DNA of 64,000 nt from Siphonodentalium dalli (GCA_032622095.1 CP136068.1:129897989-129961988), one strand, 5' to 3'. Counted from the stretch's first letter, positions 1 through 12,134 are shown. The notes: generated by a model not told the origin, from the letters alone. Program-made: numbers and translations.

Positions 1-913
1 AAGGAAATTCGAATGTCAGTCTGAAGTGTGAAGTTGGTTAGGCGTTCGGCGTTCGACATTCGTTTAACATTCAACTTAGAAAATTTCGACCGAAAAATGG
101 AAATTTAGTTTTATGCGCTAAAGGTGTTCTTTTTACCCAATTCGTGCTCTATCAATCAAATCTGGTCTAACTTTCATCGTTTTCCAAAAAAATTATTTCG
201 ACCCAAAAATATATAGGCCCCTACAGAGGGGACAGGCCTCGTTTGTTGACCGATCGACACCAAATTTGGTGAGGAAGTGTGTCCCCAGTAGTAATCTTCA
301 TAACCAAACGCACGGGTCGCAGACTGTTGCCGATTTCAAGTTTTTAAGTGAAATCGAATGTCAGGCTGGCTTTCAGTTAGGCGTTCGACTTAGAAAATAT
401 TTCAGCCCAAAAATGGATTTCGAGTTTTTTGCGCGAAACATCATGTTTTGACCCAATTCGTGCTCCCCCACTCGAATCTGGTCAAAATTGTCAAGGAAAC
501 TCGAAAAGTAAATTCGAATGTCAGTCTGAAGTGTGAAGTTGGTTAGGCGTTCGGCGTTCGACATTCGTTTAACATTCAACTTAGAAAATTTCGACCGAAA
601 AATGGAAATTTAGTTTTTTGCGCTAAAGGTGTTCTTTTTACCCAATTCGTGCTCTATCAATCAAATCTGGTCCAACTTTCATCGTTTTCCAAAAAAATTA
701 TTTTACCGCCGGACTTGGAAAATTTCGACCCAAAAATATATAGGCCCCTACAGAGGGGACAGGCCTCGTTTGTTGACCGATCGACACCAAATTTGGTGAG
801 GAAGTGTGTCCCCAGTAGTAATCTTCATAACCAAACGCACGGGTCACAGACTGTTGCCGATTTCAAGTTTTTAAGTGAAATCGAATGTCAGGCTGGCTTT
901 CAGTTAGGCGTTC

Positions 914-1418
914 GACTTAGAAAATATTTCAGCCCAAAAATGGATTTCGAGTTTTTTGCGCGAAACATCATGTTTTGACCCAATTCGTGCTCCCCCACTC
1001 GAATCTGGTCAAAATTGTCAAGGAAACTCGAAAAGTAAATTCGAATGTCAGTCTGAAGTGTGAAGTTGGTTAGGCGTTCGGCGTTCGACATTCGTTTAAC
1101 ATTCAACTTAGAAAATTTCGACCGAAAAATGGAAATTTAGTTTTATGCGCTAAAGGTGTTCTTTTTACCCAATTCGTGCTCTATCAATCAAATCTGGTCT
1201 AACTTTCATCGTTTTCCAAAAAAATTATTTCGACCCAAAAATATATAGGCCCCTACAGAGGGGACAGGCCTCGTTTGTTGACCGATCGACACCAAATTTG
1301 GTGAGGAAGTGTGTCCCCAGTAGTAATCTTCATAACCAAACGCACGGGTCGCAGACTGTTGCCGATTTCAAGTTTTTAAGTGAAATCGAATGTCAGGCTG
1401 GCTTTCAGTTAGGCGTTC
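914..1418 (+). repeat. Representative S monomer (505 bp)
   Basis: This is one full short unit, taken from the start of the GACTTAG box to the next one. It lacks a 22-bp segment of L; the deletion scar lies between 1230 and 1231. Besides the deletion, S units usually carry GGTCTAAC where L has GGTCCAAC, and TTTTATGCGC where L has TTTTTTGCGC. S is therefore a separate, stably inherited subfamily and not a random deletion arising copy by copy. In most of the array S and L alternate strictly, giving a 1032-bp dimer. Runs of three S units occur only at 21.9-23.1 kb and 23.9-25.2 kb. Confidence 0.95.
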
Positions 1419-1735
1419 GACTTAGAAAATATTTCAGCCCAAAAATGGATTTCGAGTTTTTTGCGCGAAACATCATGTTTTGACCCAATTCGTGCTCCCC
1501 CACTCGAATCTGGTCAAAATTGTCAAGGAAACTCGAAAAGTAAATTCGAATGTCAGTCTGAAGTGTGAAGTTGGTTAGGCGTTCGGCGTTCGACATTCGT
1601 TTAACATTCAACTTAGAAAATTTCGACCGAAAAATGGAAATTTAGTTTTTTGCGCTAAAGGTGTTCTTTTTACCCAATTCGTGCTCTATCAATCAAATCT
1701 GGTCCAACTTTCATCGTTTTCCAAAAAAATTATTT

Positions 1736-1757
1736 TACCGCCGGACTTGGAAAATTT
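1736..1757 (+). repeat. 22-bp segment present in L and missing from S
   Basis: Aligning L with S shows a single gap of 22 bp. It contains most of the third internal box, including the string ACCGCCGGACTTGG. The segment is flanked by ATTT on the left (1732-1735) and ends in ATTT (1754-1757), so one of two 4-bp direct repeats was lost together with the intervening DNA. That is the footprint of replication slippage or microhomology-mediated end joining. The same gap is found in all S units seen, which suggests a single event followed by amplification. Confidence 0.9.
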
Positions 1758-1773
1758 CGACCCAAAAATATAT

Positions 1774-1798
1774 AGGCCCCTACAGAGGGGACAGGCCT
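1774..1798. repeat. GC-rich inverted repeat inside each monomer
   Basis: CCCCT at 1777-1781 and AGGGG at 1786-1790 can pair around the loop ACAG. An alternative outer pairing uses AGGCC at 1774-1778 and GGCCT at 1794-1798. This is the most GC-rich part of an otherwise AT-leaning unit and is nearly invariant along the array; 40309 shows a rare CCCC to CACC change that weakens the stem. A structural or protein-binding role is possible but not shown. Confidence 0.6.
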
Positions 1799-1816
1799 CG
1801 TTTGTTGACCGATCGA

Positions 1817-1830
1817 CACCAAATTTGGTG
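1817..1830. repeat. 14-bp perfect palindrome, one per monomer
   Basis: CACCAAATTTGGTG is its own reverse complement and is present once in nearly every S and L unit, for example at 258-271 in the first S. It is the longest perfect palindrome I noticed inside the monomer. It could be a binding site for a dimeric DNA-binding protein or a small cruciform, but the sequence alone proves neither. Four L units carry A to T in the left half and break the symmetry (positions 27762, 31083, 32664 and 39823); these four are related by duplication. Confidence 0.8.
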
Positions 1831-3106
1831 AGGAAGTGTGTCCCCAGTAGTAATCTTCATAACCAAACGCACGGGTCACAGACTGTTGCCGATTTCAAGT
1901 TTTTAAGTGAAATCGAATGTCAGGCTGGCTTTCAGTTAGGCGTTCGACTTAGAAAATATTTCAGCCCAAAAATGGATTTCGAGTTTTTTGCGCGAAACAT
2001 CATGTTTTGACCCAATTCGTGCTCCCCCACTCGAATCTGGTCAAAATTGTCAAGGAAACTCGAAAAGTAAATTCGAATGTCAGTCTGAAGTGTGAAGTTG
2101 GTTAGGCGTTCGGCGTTCGACATTCGTTTAACATTCAACTTAGAAAATTTCGACCGAAAAATGGAAATTTAGTTTTATGCGCTAAAGGTGTTCTTTTTAC
2201 CCAATTCGTGCTCTATCAATCAAATCTGGTCTAACTTTCATCGTTTTCCAAAAAAATTATTTCGACCCAAAAATATATAGGCCCCTACAGAGGGGACAGG
2301 CCTCGTTTGTTGACCGATCGACACCAAATTTGGTGAGGAAGTGTGTCCCCAGTAGTAATCTTCATAACCAAACGCACGGGTCGCAGACTGTTGCCGATTT
2401 CAAGTTTTTAAGTGAAATCGAATGTCAGGCTGGCTTTCAGTTAGGCGTTCGACTTAGAAAATATTTCAGCCCAAAAATGGATTTCGAGTTTTTTGCGCGA
2501 AACATCATGTTTTGACCCAATTCGTGCTCCCCCACTCGAATCTGGTCAAAATTGTCAAGGAAACTCGAAAAGTAAATTCGAATGTCAGTCTGAAGTGTGA
2601 AGTTGGTTAGGCGTTCGGCGTTCGACATTAGTTTAACATTCAACTTAGAAAATTTCGACCGAAAAATGGAAATTTAGTTTTTTGCGCTAAAGGTGTTCTT
2701 TTTACCCAATTCGTGCTCTATCAATCAAATCTGGTCCAACTTTCATCGTTTTCCAAAAAATTTATTTTACCGCCGGACTTGGAAAATTTCGACCCAAAAA
2801 TATATAGGCCCCTACAGAGGGGACAGGCCTCGTTTGTTGACCGATCGACACCAAATTTGGTGAGGAAGTGTGTCCCCAGTAGTAATCTTCATAACCAAAC
2901 GCACGGGTCGCAGACTGTTGCCGATTTCAAGTTTTTAAGTGAAATCGAATGTCAGGCTGGCTTTCAGTTAGGCGTTCGACTTAGAAAATATTTCAGCCCA
3001 AAAATGGATTTCGAGTTTTTAGCGCGAAACATCATGTTTTGACCCAATTCGTGCTCCCCCACTCGAATCTGGTCAAAATTGTCAAGGAAACTCGAAAAGG
3101 AAATTC

Positions 3107-3299
3107 AAGTTTTCAAATTTCAAGTTTTTAAGTGAAATCGAATGTCAGGCTGGCTTTCAGTTAGGCGTTCGACTTAGAAAATATTTCAGCCCAAAAATGG
3201 ATTTCGAGTTTTTTGCGCGAAACATCATGTTTTGACCCAATTCGTGCTCCCCCACTCGAATCTGGTCAAAATTGTCAAGGAAACTCGAAAAGGAAATTC
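3107..3299 (+). repeat. X partial monomer, copy 1
   Basis: This 193-bp insert repeats the middle of a monomer, from TTCAAGTTTTTAAG through the next CTCGAAAAGGAAATTC. It is joined to the preceding unit by the 11-bp stretch AAGTTTTCAAA, which is absent from normal units and resembles an imperfect copy of the adjoining TTTCAAGTTTTTAAG. It turns the 1032-bp dimer into a 1225-bp one. The unit just before it carries TTTTTAGCGCG instead of TTTTTTGCGCG. Confidence 0.92.
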
Positions 3300-4331
3300 G
3301 AATGTCAGTCTGAAGTGTGAAGTTGGTTAGGCGTTCGGCGTTCGACATTCGTTTAACATTCAACTTAGAAAATTTCGACCGAAAAATGGAAATTTAGTTT
3401 TATGCGCTAAAGGTGTTCTTTTTACCCAATTCGTGCTCTATCAATCAAATCTGGTCTAACTTTCATCGTTTTCCAAAAAAATTATTTCGACCCAAAAATA
3501 TATAGGCCCCTACAGAGGGGACAGGCCTCGTTTGTTGACCGATCGACACCAAATTTGGTGAGGAAGTGTGTCCCCAGTAGTAATCTTCATAACCAAACGC
3601 ACGGGTCGCAGACTGTTGCCGATTTCAAGTTTTTAAGTGAAATCGAATGTCAGGCTGGCTTTCAGTTAGGCGTTCGACTTAGAAAATATTTCAGCCCAAA
3701 AATGGATTTCGAGTTTTTTGCGCGAAACATCATGTTTTGACCCAATTCGTGCTCCCCCACTCGAATCTGGTCAAAATTGTCAAGGAAACTCGAAAAGTAA
3801 ATTCGAATGTCAGTCTGAAGTGTGAAGTTGGTTAGGCGTTCGGCGTTCGACATTAGTTTAACATTCAACTTAGAAAATTTCGACCGAAAAATGGAAATTT
3901 TGTTTTATGCGCTAAAGGTGTTCTTTTTACCCAATTCGTGCTCTATCAATCAAATCTGGTCCAACTTTCATCGTTTTCCAAAAAAATTATTTTACCGCCG
4001 GACTTGGAAAATTTCGACCCAAAAATATATAGGCCCCTACAGAGGGGACAGGCCTCGTTTGTTGACCGATCGACACCAAATTTGGTGAGGAAGTGTGTCC
4101 CCAGTAGTAATCTTCATAACCAAACGCACGGGTCGCAGACTGTTGCCGATTTCAAGTTTTTAAGTGAAATCGAATGTCAGGCTGGCTTTCAGTTAGGCGT
4201 TCGACTTAGAAAATATTTCAGCCCAAAAATGGATTTCGAGTTTTTAGCGCGAAACATCATGTTTTGACCCAATTCGTGCTCCCCCACTCGAATCTGGTCA
4301 AAATTGTCAAGGAAACTCGAAAAGGAAATTC

Positions 4332-4524
4332 AAGTTTTCAAATTTCAAGTTTTTAAGTGAAATCGAATGTCAGGCTGGCTTTCAGTTAGGCGTTCGACTT
4401 AGAAAATATTTCAGCCCAAAAATGGATTTCGAGTTTTTTGCGCGAAACATCATGTTTTGACCCAATTCGTGCTCCCCCACTCGAATCTGGTCAAAATTGT
4501 CAAGGAAACTCGAAAAGGAAATTC
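4332..4524 (+). repeat. X partial monomer, copy 2
   Basis: Same 193-bp insert with the same 11-bp junction, following an L unit with the TTTTTAGCGCG variant. It is 1225 bp after copy 1. Confidence 0.92.
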
Positions 4525-5556
4525 GAATGTCAGTCTGAAGTGTGAAGTTGGTTAGGCGTTCGGCGTTCGACATTCGTTTAACATTCAACTTAGAAAATTT
4601 CGACCGAAAAATGGAAATTTAGTTTTATGCGCTAAAGGTGTTCTTTTTACCCAATTCGTGCTCTATCAATCAAATCTGGTCTAACTTTCATCGTTTTCCA
4701 AAAAAATTATTTCGACCCAAAAATATATAGGCCCCTACAGAGGGGACAGGCCTCGTTTGTTGACCGATCGACACCAAATTTGGTGAGGAAGTGTGTCCCC
4801 AGTAGTAATCTTCATAACCAAACGCACGGGTCGCAGACTGTTGCCGATTTCAAGTTTTTAAGTGAAATCGAATGTCAGGCTGGCTTTCAGTTAGGCGTTC
4901 GACTTAGAAAATATTTCAGCCCAAAAATGGATTTCGAGTTTTTTGCGCGAAACATCATGTTTTGACCCAATTCGTGCTCCCCCACTCGAATCTGGTCAAA
5001 ATTGTCAAGGAAACTCGAAAAGTAAATTCGAATGTCAGTCTGAAGTGTGAAGTTGGTTAGGCGTTCGGCGTTCGACATTAGTTTAACATTCAACTTAGAA
5101 AATTTCGACCGAAAAATGGAAATTTAGTTTTTTGCGCTAAAGGTGTTCTTTTTACCCAATTCGTGCTCTATCAATCAAATCTGGTCCAACTTTCATCGTT
5201 TTCCAAAAAAATTATTTTACCGCCGGACTTGGAAAATTTCGACCCAAAAATATATAGGCCCCTACAGAGGGGACAGGCCTCGTTTGTTGACCGATCGACA
5301 CCAAATTTGGTGAGGAAGTGTGTCCCCAGTAGTAATCTTCATAACCAAACGCACGGGTCGCAGACTGTTGCCGATTTCAAGTTTTTAAGTGAAATCGAAT
5401 GTCAGGCTGGCTTTCAGTTAGGCGTTCGACTTAGAAAATATTTCAGCCCAAAAATGGATTTCGAGTTTTTAGCGCGAAACATCATGTTTTGACCCAATTC
5501 GTGCTCCCCCACTCGAATCTGGTCAAAATTGTCAAGGAAACTCGAAAAGGAAATTC

Positions 5557-5749
5557 AAGTTTTCAAATTTCAAGTTTTTAAGTGAAATCGAATGTCAGGC
5601 TGGCTTTCAGTTAGGCGTTCGACTTAGAAAATATTTCAGCCCAAAAATGGATTTCGAGTTTTTTGCGCGAAACATCATGTTTTGACCCAATTCGTGCTCC
5701 CCCACTCGAATCTGGTCAAAATTGTCAAGGAAACTCGAAAAGGAAATTC
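5557..5749 (+). repeat. X partial monomer, copy 3
   Basis: Same insert and junction, following L, 1225 bp after copy 2. Three consecutive 1225-bp units therefore occur at 2.3-6.0 kb. Confidence 0.92.
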
Positions 5750-8700
5750 GAATGTCAGTCTGAAGTGTGAAGTTGGTTAGGCGTTCGGCGTTCGACATTC
5801 GTTTAACATTCAACTTAGAAAATTTCGACCGAAAAATGGAAATTTAGTTTTATGCGCTAAAGGTGTTCTTTTTACCCAATTCGTGCTCTATCAATCAAAT
5901 CTGGTCTAACTTTCATCGTTTTCCAAAAAAATTATTTCGACCCAAAAATATATAGGCCCCTACAGAGGGGACAGGCCTCGTTTGTTGACCGATCGACACC
6001 AAATTTGGTGAGGAAGTGTGTCCCCAGTAGTAATCTTCATAACCAAACGCACGGGTCGCAGACTGTTGCCGATTTCAAGTTTTTAAGTGAAATCGAATGT
6101 CAGGCTGGCTTTCAGTTAGGCGTTCGACTTAGAAAATATTTCAGCCCAAAAATGGATTTCGAGTTTTTTGCGCGAAACATCATGTTTTGACCCAATTCGT
6201 GCTCCCCCACTCGAATCTGGTCAAAATTGTCAAGGAAACTCGAAAAGTAAATTCGAATGTCAGTCTGAAGTGTGAAGTTGGTTAGGCGTTCGGCGTTCGA
6301 CATTCGTTTAACATTCAACTTAGAAAATTTCGACCGAAAAATGGAAATTTAGTTTTTTGCGCTAAAGGTGTTCTTTTTACCCAATTCGTGCTCTATCAAT
6401 CAAATCTGGTCCAACTTTCATCGTTTTCCAAAAAAATTATTTTACCGCCGGACTTGGAAAATTTCGACCCAAAAATATATAGGCCCCTACAGAGGGGACA
6501 GGCCTCGTTTGTTGACCGATCGACACCAAATTTGGTGAGGAAGTGTGTCCCCAGTAGTAATCTTCATAACCAAACGCACGGGTCACAGACTGTTGCCGAT
6601 TTCAAGTTTTTAAGTGAAATCGAATGTCAGGCTGGCTTTCAGTTAGGCGTTCGACTTAGAAAATATTTCAGCCCAAAAATGGATTTCGAGTTTTTTGCGC
6701 GAAACATCATGTTTTGACCCAATTCGTGCTCCCCCACTCGAATCTGGTCAAAATTGTCAAGGAAACTCGAAAAGTAAATTCGAATGTCAGTCTGAAGTGT
6801 GAAGTTGGTTAGGCGTTCGGCGTTCGACATTCGTTTAACATTCAACTTAGAAAATTTCGACCGAAAAATGGAAATTTAGTTTTATGCGCTAAAGGTGTTC
6901 TTTTTACCCAATTCGTGCTCTATCAATCAAATCTGGTCTAACTTTCATCGTTTTCCAAAAAAATTATTTCGACCCAAAAATATATAGGCCCCTACAGAGG
7001 GGACAGGCCTCGTTTGTTGACCGATCGACACCAAATTTGGTGAGGAAGTGTGTCCCCAGTAGTAATCTTCATAACCAAACGCACGGGTCGCAGACTGTTG
7101 CCGATTTCAAGTTTTTAAGTGAAATCGAATGTCAGGCTGGCTTTCAGTTAGGCGTTCGACTTAGAAAATATTTCAGCCCAAAAATGGATTTCGAGTTTTT
7201 TGCGCGAAACATCATGTTTTGACCCAATTCGTGCTCCCCCACTCGAATCTGGTCAAAATTGTCAAGGAAACTCGAAAAGTAAATTCGAATGTCAGTCTGA
7301 AGTGTGAAGTTGGTTAGGCGTTCGGCGTTCGACATTCGTTTAACATTCAACTTAGAAAATTTCGACCGAAAAATGGAAATTTAGTTTTTTGCGCTAAAGG
7401 TGTTCTTTTTACCCAATTCGTGCTCTATCAATCAAATCTGGTCCAACTTTCATCGTTTTCCAAAAAAATTATTTTACCGCCGGACTTGGAAAATTTCGAC
7501 CCAAAAATATATAGGCCCCTACAGAGGGGACAGGCCTCGTTTGTTGACCGATCGACACCAAATTTGGTGAGGAAGTGTGTCCCCAGTAGTAATCTTCATA
7601 ACCAAACGCACGGGTCACAGACTGTTGCCGATTTCAAGTTTTTAAGTGAAATCGAATGTCAGGCTGGCTTTCAGTTAGGCGTTCGACTTAGAAAATATTT
7701 CAGCCCAAAAATGGATTTCGAGTTTTTTGCGCGAAACATCATGTTTTGACCCAATTCGTGCTCCCCCACTCGAATCTGGTCAAAATTGTCAAGGAAACTC
7801 GAAAAGTAAATTCGAATGTCAGTCTGAAGTGTGAAGTTGGTTAGGCGTTCGGCGTTCGACATTCGTTTAACATTCAACTTAGAAAATTTCGACCGAAAAA
7901 TGGAAATTTAGTTTTATGCGCTAAAGGTGTTCTTTTTACCCAATTCGTGCTCTATCAATCAAATCTGGTCTAACTTTCATCGTTTTCCAAAAAAATTATT
8001 TCGACCCAAAAATATATAGGCCCCTACAGAGGGGACAGGCCTCGTTTGTTGACCGATCGACACCAAATTTGGTGAGGAAGTGTGTCCCCAGTAGTAATCT
8101 TCATAACCAAACGCACGGGTCGCAGACTGTTGCCGATTTCAAGTTTTTAAGTGAAATCGAATGTCAGGCTGGCTTTCAGTTAGGCGTTCGACTTAGAAAA
8201 TATTTCAGCCCAAAAATGGATTTCGAGTTTTTTGCGCGAAACATCATGTTTTGACCCAATTCGTGCTCCCCCACTCGAATCTGGTCAAAATTGTCAAGGA
8301 AACTCGAAAAGTAAATTCGAATGTCAGTCTGAAGTGTGAAGTTGGTTAGGCGTTCGGCGTTCGACATTAGTTTAACATTCAACTTAGAAAATTTCGACCG
8401 AAAAATGGAAATTTAGTTTTTTGCGCTAAAGGTGTTCTTTTTACCCAATTCGTGCTCTATCAATCAAATCTGGTCCAACTTTCATCGTTTTCCAAAAAAT
8501 TTATTTTACCGCCGGACTTGGAAAATTTCGACCCAAAAATATATAGGCCCCTACAGAGGGGACAGGCCTCGTTTGTTGACCGATCGACACCAAATTTGGT
8601 GAGGAAGTGTGTCCCCAGTAGTAATCTTCATAACCAAACGCACGGGTCGCAGACTGTTGCCGATTTCAAGTTTTTAAGTGAAATCGAATGTCAGGCTGGC

Positions 8701-8845
8701 TTTCAGTTAGGCGTTCGACTTAGAAAATATTTCAGCCCAAAAATGGATTTCGAGTTTTTAGCGCGAAACATCATGTTTTGACCCAATTCGTGCTCCCCCA
8801 CTCGAATCTGGTCAAAATTGTCAAGGAAACTCGAAAAGGAAATTC

Positions 8846-9038
8846 AAGTTTTCAAATTTCAAGTTTTTAAGTGAAATCGAATGTCAGGCTGGCTTTCAGT
8901 TAGGCGTTCGACTTAGAAAATATTTCAGCCCAAAAATGGATTTCGAGTTTTTTGCGCGAAACATCATGTTTTGACCCAATTCGTGCTCCCCCACTCGAAT
9001 CTGGTCAAAATTGTCAAGGAAACTCGAAAAGGAAATTC
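8846..9038 (+). repeat. X partial monomer, copy 4
   Basis: Same insert following L. It is the image of copy 1 at the 5739-bp duplication offset. Confidence 0.92.
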
Positions 9039-12000
9039 GAATGTCAGTCTGAAGTGTGAAGTTGGTTAGGCGTTCGGCGTTCGACATTCGTTTAACATTC
9101 AACTTAGAAAATTTCGACCGAAAAATGGAAATTTAGTTTTATGCGCTAAAGGTGTTCTTTTTACCCAATTCGTGCTCTATCAATCAAATCTGGTCTAACT
9201 TTCATCGTTTTCCAAAAAAATTATTTCGACCCAAAAATATATAGGCCCCTACAGAGGGGACAGGCCTCGTTTGTTGACCGATCGACACCAAATTTGGTGA
9301 GGAAGTGTGTCCCCAGTAGTAATCTTCATAACCAAACGCACGGGTCGCAGACTGTTGCCGATTTCAAGTTTTTGAGTGAAATCGAATGTCAGGCTGGCTT
9401 TCAGTTAGGCGTTCGACTTAGAAAATATTTCAGCCCAAAAATGGATTTCGAGTTTTTTGCGCGAAACATCATGTTTTGACCCAATTCGTGCTCCCCCACT
9501 CGAATCTGGTCAAAATTGTCAAGGAAACTCGAAAAGTAAATTCGAATGTCAGTCTGAAGTGTGAAGTTGGTTAGGCGTTCGGCGTTCGACATTCGTTTAA
9601 CATTCAACTTAGAAAATTTCGACCGAAAAATGGAAATTTAGTTTTTTGCGCTAAAGGTGTTCTTTTTACCCAATTCGTGCTCTATCAATCAAATCTGGTC
9701 CAACTTTCATCGTTTTCCAAAAAAATTATTTTACCGCCGGACTTGGAAAATTTCGACCCAAAAATATATAGGCCCCTACAGAGGGGACAGGCCTCGTTTG
9801 TTGACCGATCGACACCAAATTTGGTGAGGAAGTGTGTCCCCAGTAGTAATCTTCATAACCAAACGCACGGGTCGCAGACTGTTGCCGATTTCAAGTTTTT
9901 AAGTGAAATCGAATGTCAGGCTGGCTTTCAGTTAGGCGTTCGACTTAGAAAATATTTCAGCCCAAAAATGGATTTCGAGTTTTTTGCGCGAAACATCATG
10001 TTTTGACCCAATTCGTGCTCCCCCACTCGAATCTGGTCAAAATTGTCAAGGAAACTCGAAAAGTAAATTCGAATGTCAGTCTGAAGTGTGAAGTTGGTTA
10101 GGCGTTCGGCGTTCGACATTCGTTTAACATTCAACTTAGAAAATTTCGACCGAAAAATGGAAATTTAGTTTTATGCGCTAAAGGTGTTCTTTTTACCCAA
10201 TTCGTGCTCTATCAATCAAATCTGGTCTAACTTTCATCGTTTTCCAAAAAAATTATTTCGACCCAAAAATATATAGGCCCCTACAGAGGGGACAGGCCTC
10301 GTTTGTTGACCGATCGACACCAAATTTGGTGAGGAAGTGTGTCCCCAGTAGTAATCTTCATAACCAAACGCACGGGTCGCAGACTGTTGCCGATTTCAAG
10401 TTTTTAAGTGAAATCGAATGTCAGGCTGGCTTTCAGTTAGGCGTTCGACTTAGAAAATATTTCAGCCCAAAAATGGATTTCGAGTTTTTTGCGCGAAACA
10501 TCATGTTTTGACCCAATTCGTGCTCCCCCACTCGAATCTGGTCAAAATTGTCAAGGAAACTCGAAAAGTAAATTCGAATGTCAGTCTGAAGTGTGAAGTT
10601 GGTTAGGCGTTCGGCGTTCGACATTCGTTTAACATTCAACTTAGAAAATTTCGACCGAAAAATGGAAATTTAGTTTTTTGCGCTAAAGGTGTTCTTTTTA
10701 CCCAATTCGTGCTCTATCAATCAAATCTGGTCCAACTTTCATCGTTTTCCAAAAAAATTATTTTACCGCCGGACTTGGAAAATTTCGACCCAAAAATATA
10801 TAGGCCCCTACAGAGGGGACAGGCCTCGTTTGTTGACCGATCGACACCAAATTTGGTGAGGAAGTGTGTCCCCAGTAGTAATCTTCATAACCAAACGCAC
10901 GGGTCGCAGACTGTTGCCGATTTCAAGTTTTTAAGTGAAATCGAATGTCAGGCTGGCTTTCAGTTAGGCGTTCGACTTAGAAAATATTTCAGCCCAAAAA
11001 TGGATTTCGAGTTTTTTGCGCGAAACATCATGTTTTGACCCAATTCGTGCTCCCCCACTCGAATCTGGTCAAAATTGTCAAGGAAACTCGAAAAGTAAAT
11101 TCGAATGTCAGTCTGAAGTGTGAAGTTGGTTAGGCGTTCGGCGTTCGACATTCGTTTAACATTCAACTTAGAAAATTTCGACCGAAAAATGAAAATTTAG
11201 TTTTATGCGCTAAAGGTGTTCTTTTTACCCAATTCGTGCTCTATCAATCAAATCTGGTCTAACTTTCATCGTTTTCCAAAAAAATTATTTCGACCCAAAA
11301 ATATATAGGCCCCTACAGAGGGGACAGGCCTCGTTTGTTGACCGATCGACACCAAATTTGGTGAGGAAGTGTGTCCCCAGTAGTAATCTTCATAACCAAA
11401 CGCACGGGTCGCAGACTGTTGCCGATTTCAAGTTTTTAAGTGAAATCGAATGTCAGGCTGGCTTTCAGTTAGGCGTTCGACTTAGAAAATATTTCAGCCC
11501 AAAAATGGATTTCGAGTTTTTTGCGCGAAACATCATGTTTTGACCCAATTCGTGCTCCCCCACTCGAATCTGGTCAAAATTGTCAAGGAAACTCGAAAAG
11601 TAAATTCGAATGTCAGTCTGAAGTGTGAAGTTGGTTAGGCGTTCGGCGTTCGACATTAGTTTAACATTCAACTTAGAAAATTTCGACCGAAAAATGGAAA
11701 TTTAGTTTTTTGCGCTAAAGGTGTTCTTTTTACCCAATTCGTGCTCTATCAATCAAATCTGGTCCAACTTTCATCGTTTTCCAAAAAAATTATTTTACCG
11801 CCGGACTTGGAAAATTTCGACCCAAAAATATATAGGCCCCTACAGAGGGGACAGGCCTCGTTTGTTGACCGATCGACACCAAATTTGGTGAGGAAGTGTG
11901 TCCCCAGTAGTAATCTTCATAACCAAACGCACGGGTCGCAGACTGTTGCCGATTTCAAGTTTTTAAGTGAAATCGAATGTCAGGCTGGCTTTCAGTTAGG

Positions 12001-12134
12001 CGTTCGACTTAGAAAATATTTCAGCCCAAAAATGGATTTCGAGTTTTTAGCGCGAAACATCATGTTTTGACCCAATTCGTGCTCCCCCACTCGAATCTGG
12101 TCAAAATTGTCAAGGAAACTCGAAAAGGAAATTC

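Larger units (their letters stand above)
1419..1945 (+). repeat. Representative L monomer (527 bp)
   Basis: This is one full long unit. Three diverged boxes with the core CTTRGAAAAT, followed by an A-rich CCCAAAAAT-like stretch, begin at 1419, 1610 and 1744, so the unit divides into 191, 134 and 202 bp. The first two parts also share CCCAATTCGTGCTC and AATCTGGTC further along. The first and third share CGAATGTCAG and TTAGGCGTTCG near their ends. L is therefore an old trimer whose members have diverged and which is now amplified as a whole. Hand count gives about 41% G+C and about 30 CpG sites. L alone tandemly repeats in 29.9-33.4 kb, 34.8-37.7 kb and the whole inverted arm. Confidence 0.93.

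Noticed and set aside
300-330. CENP-B box near ACGCACGGGTCGC
   Set aside because: The CGGG core is present, but the required A and the upstream TTCG are not at the right spacing on either strand.
649-978. Recurrent open frames of 61, 62, 68, 109 and 137 codons on both strands, repeated dozens of times
   Set aside because: They recur because the DNA recurs. Frames on opposite strands overlap in the same bases, the start codon of the 109-codon frame is an arbitrary GTG, the peptides have no domain or motif I recognise, and 505, 527 and 193 bp are not multiples of three. The 137-codon forms exist only because a T was lost (for example at 21586-21590 and 40512-40516).
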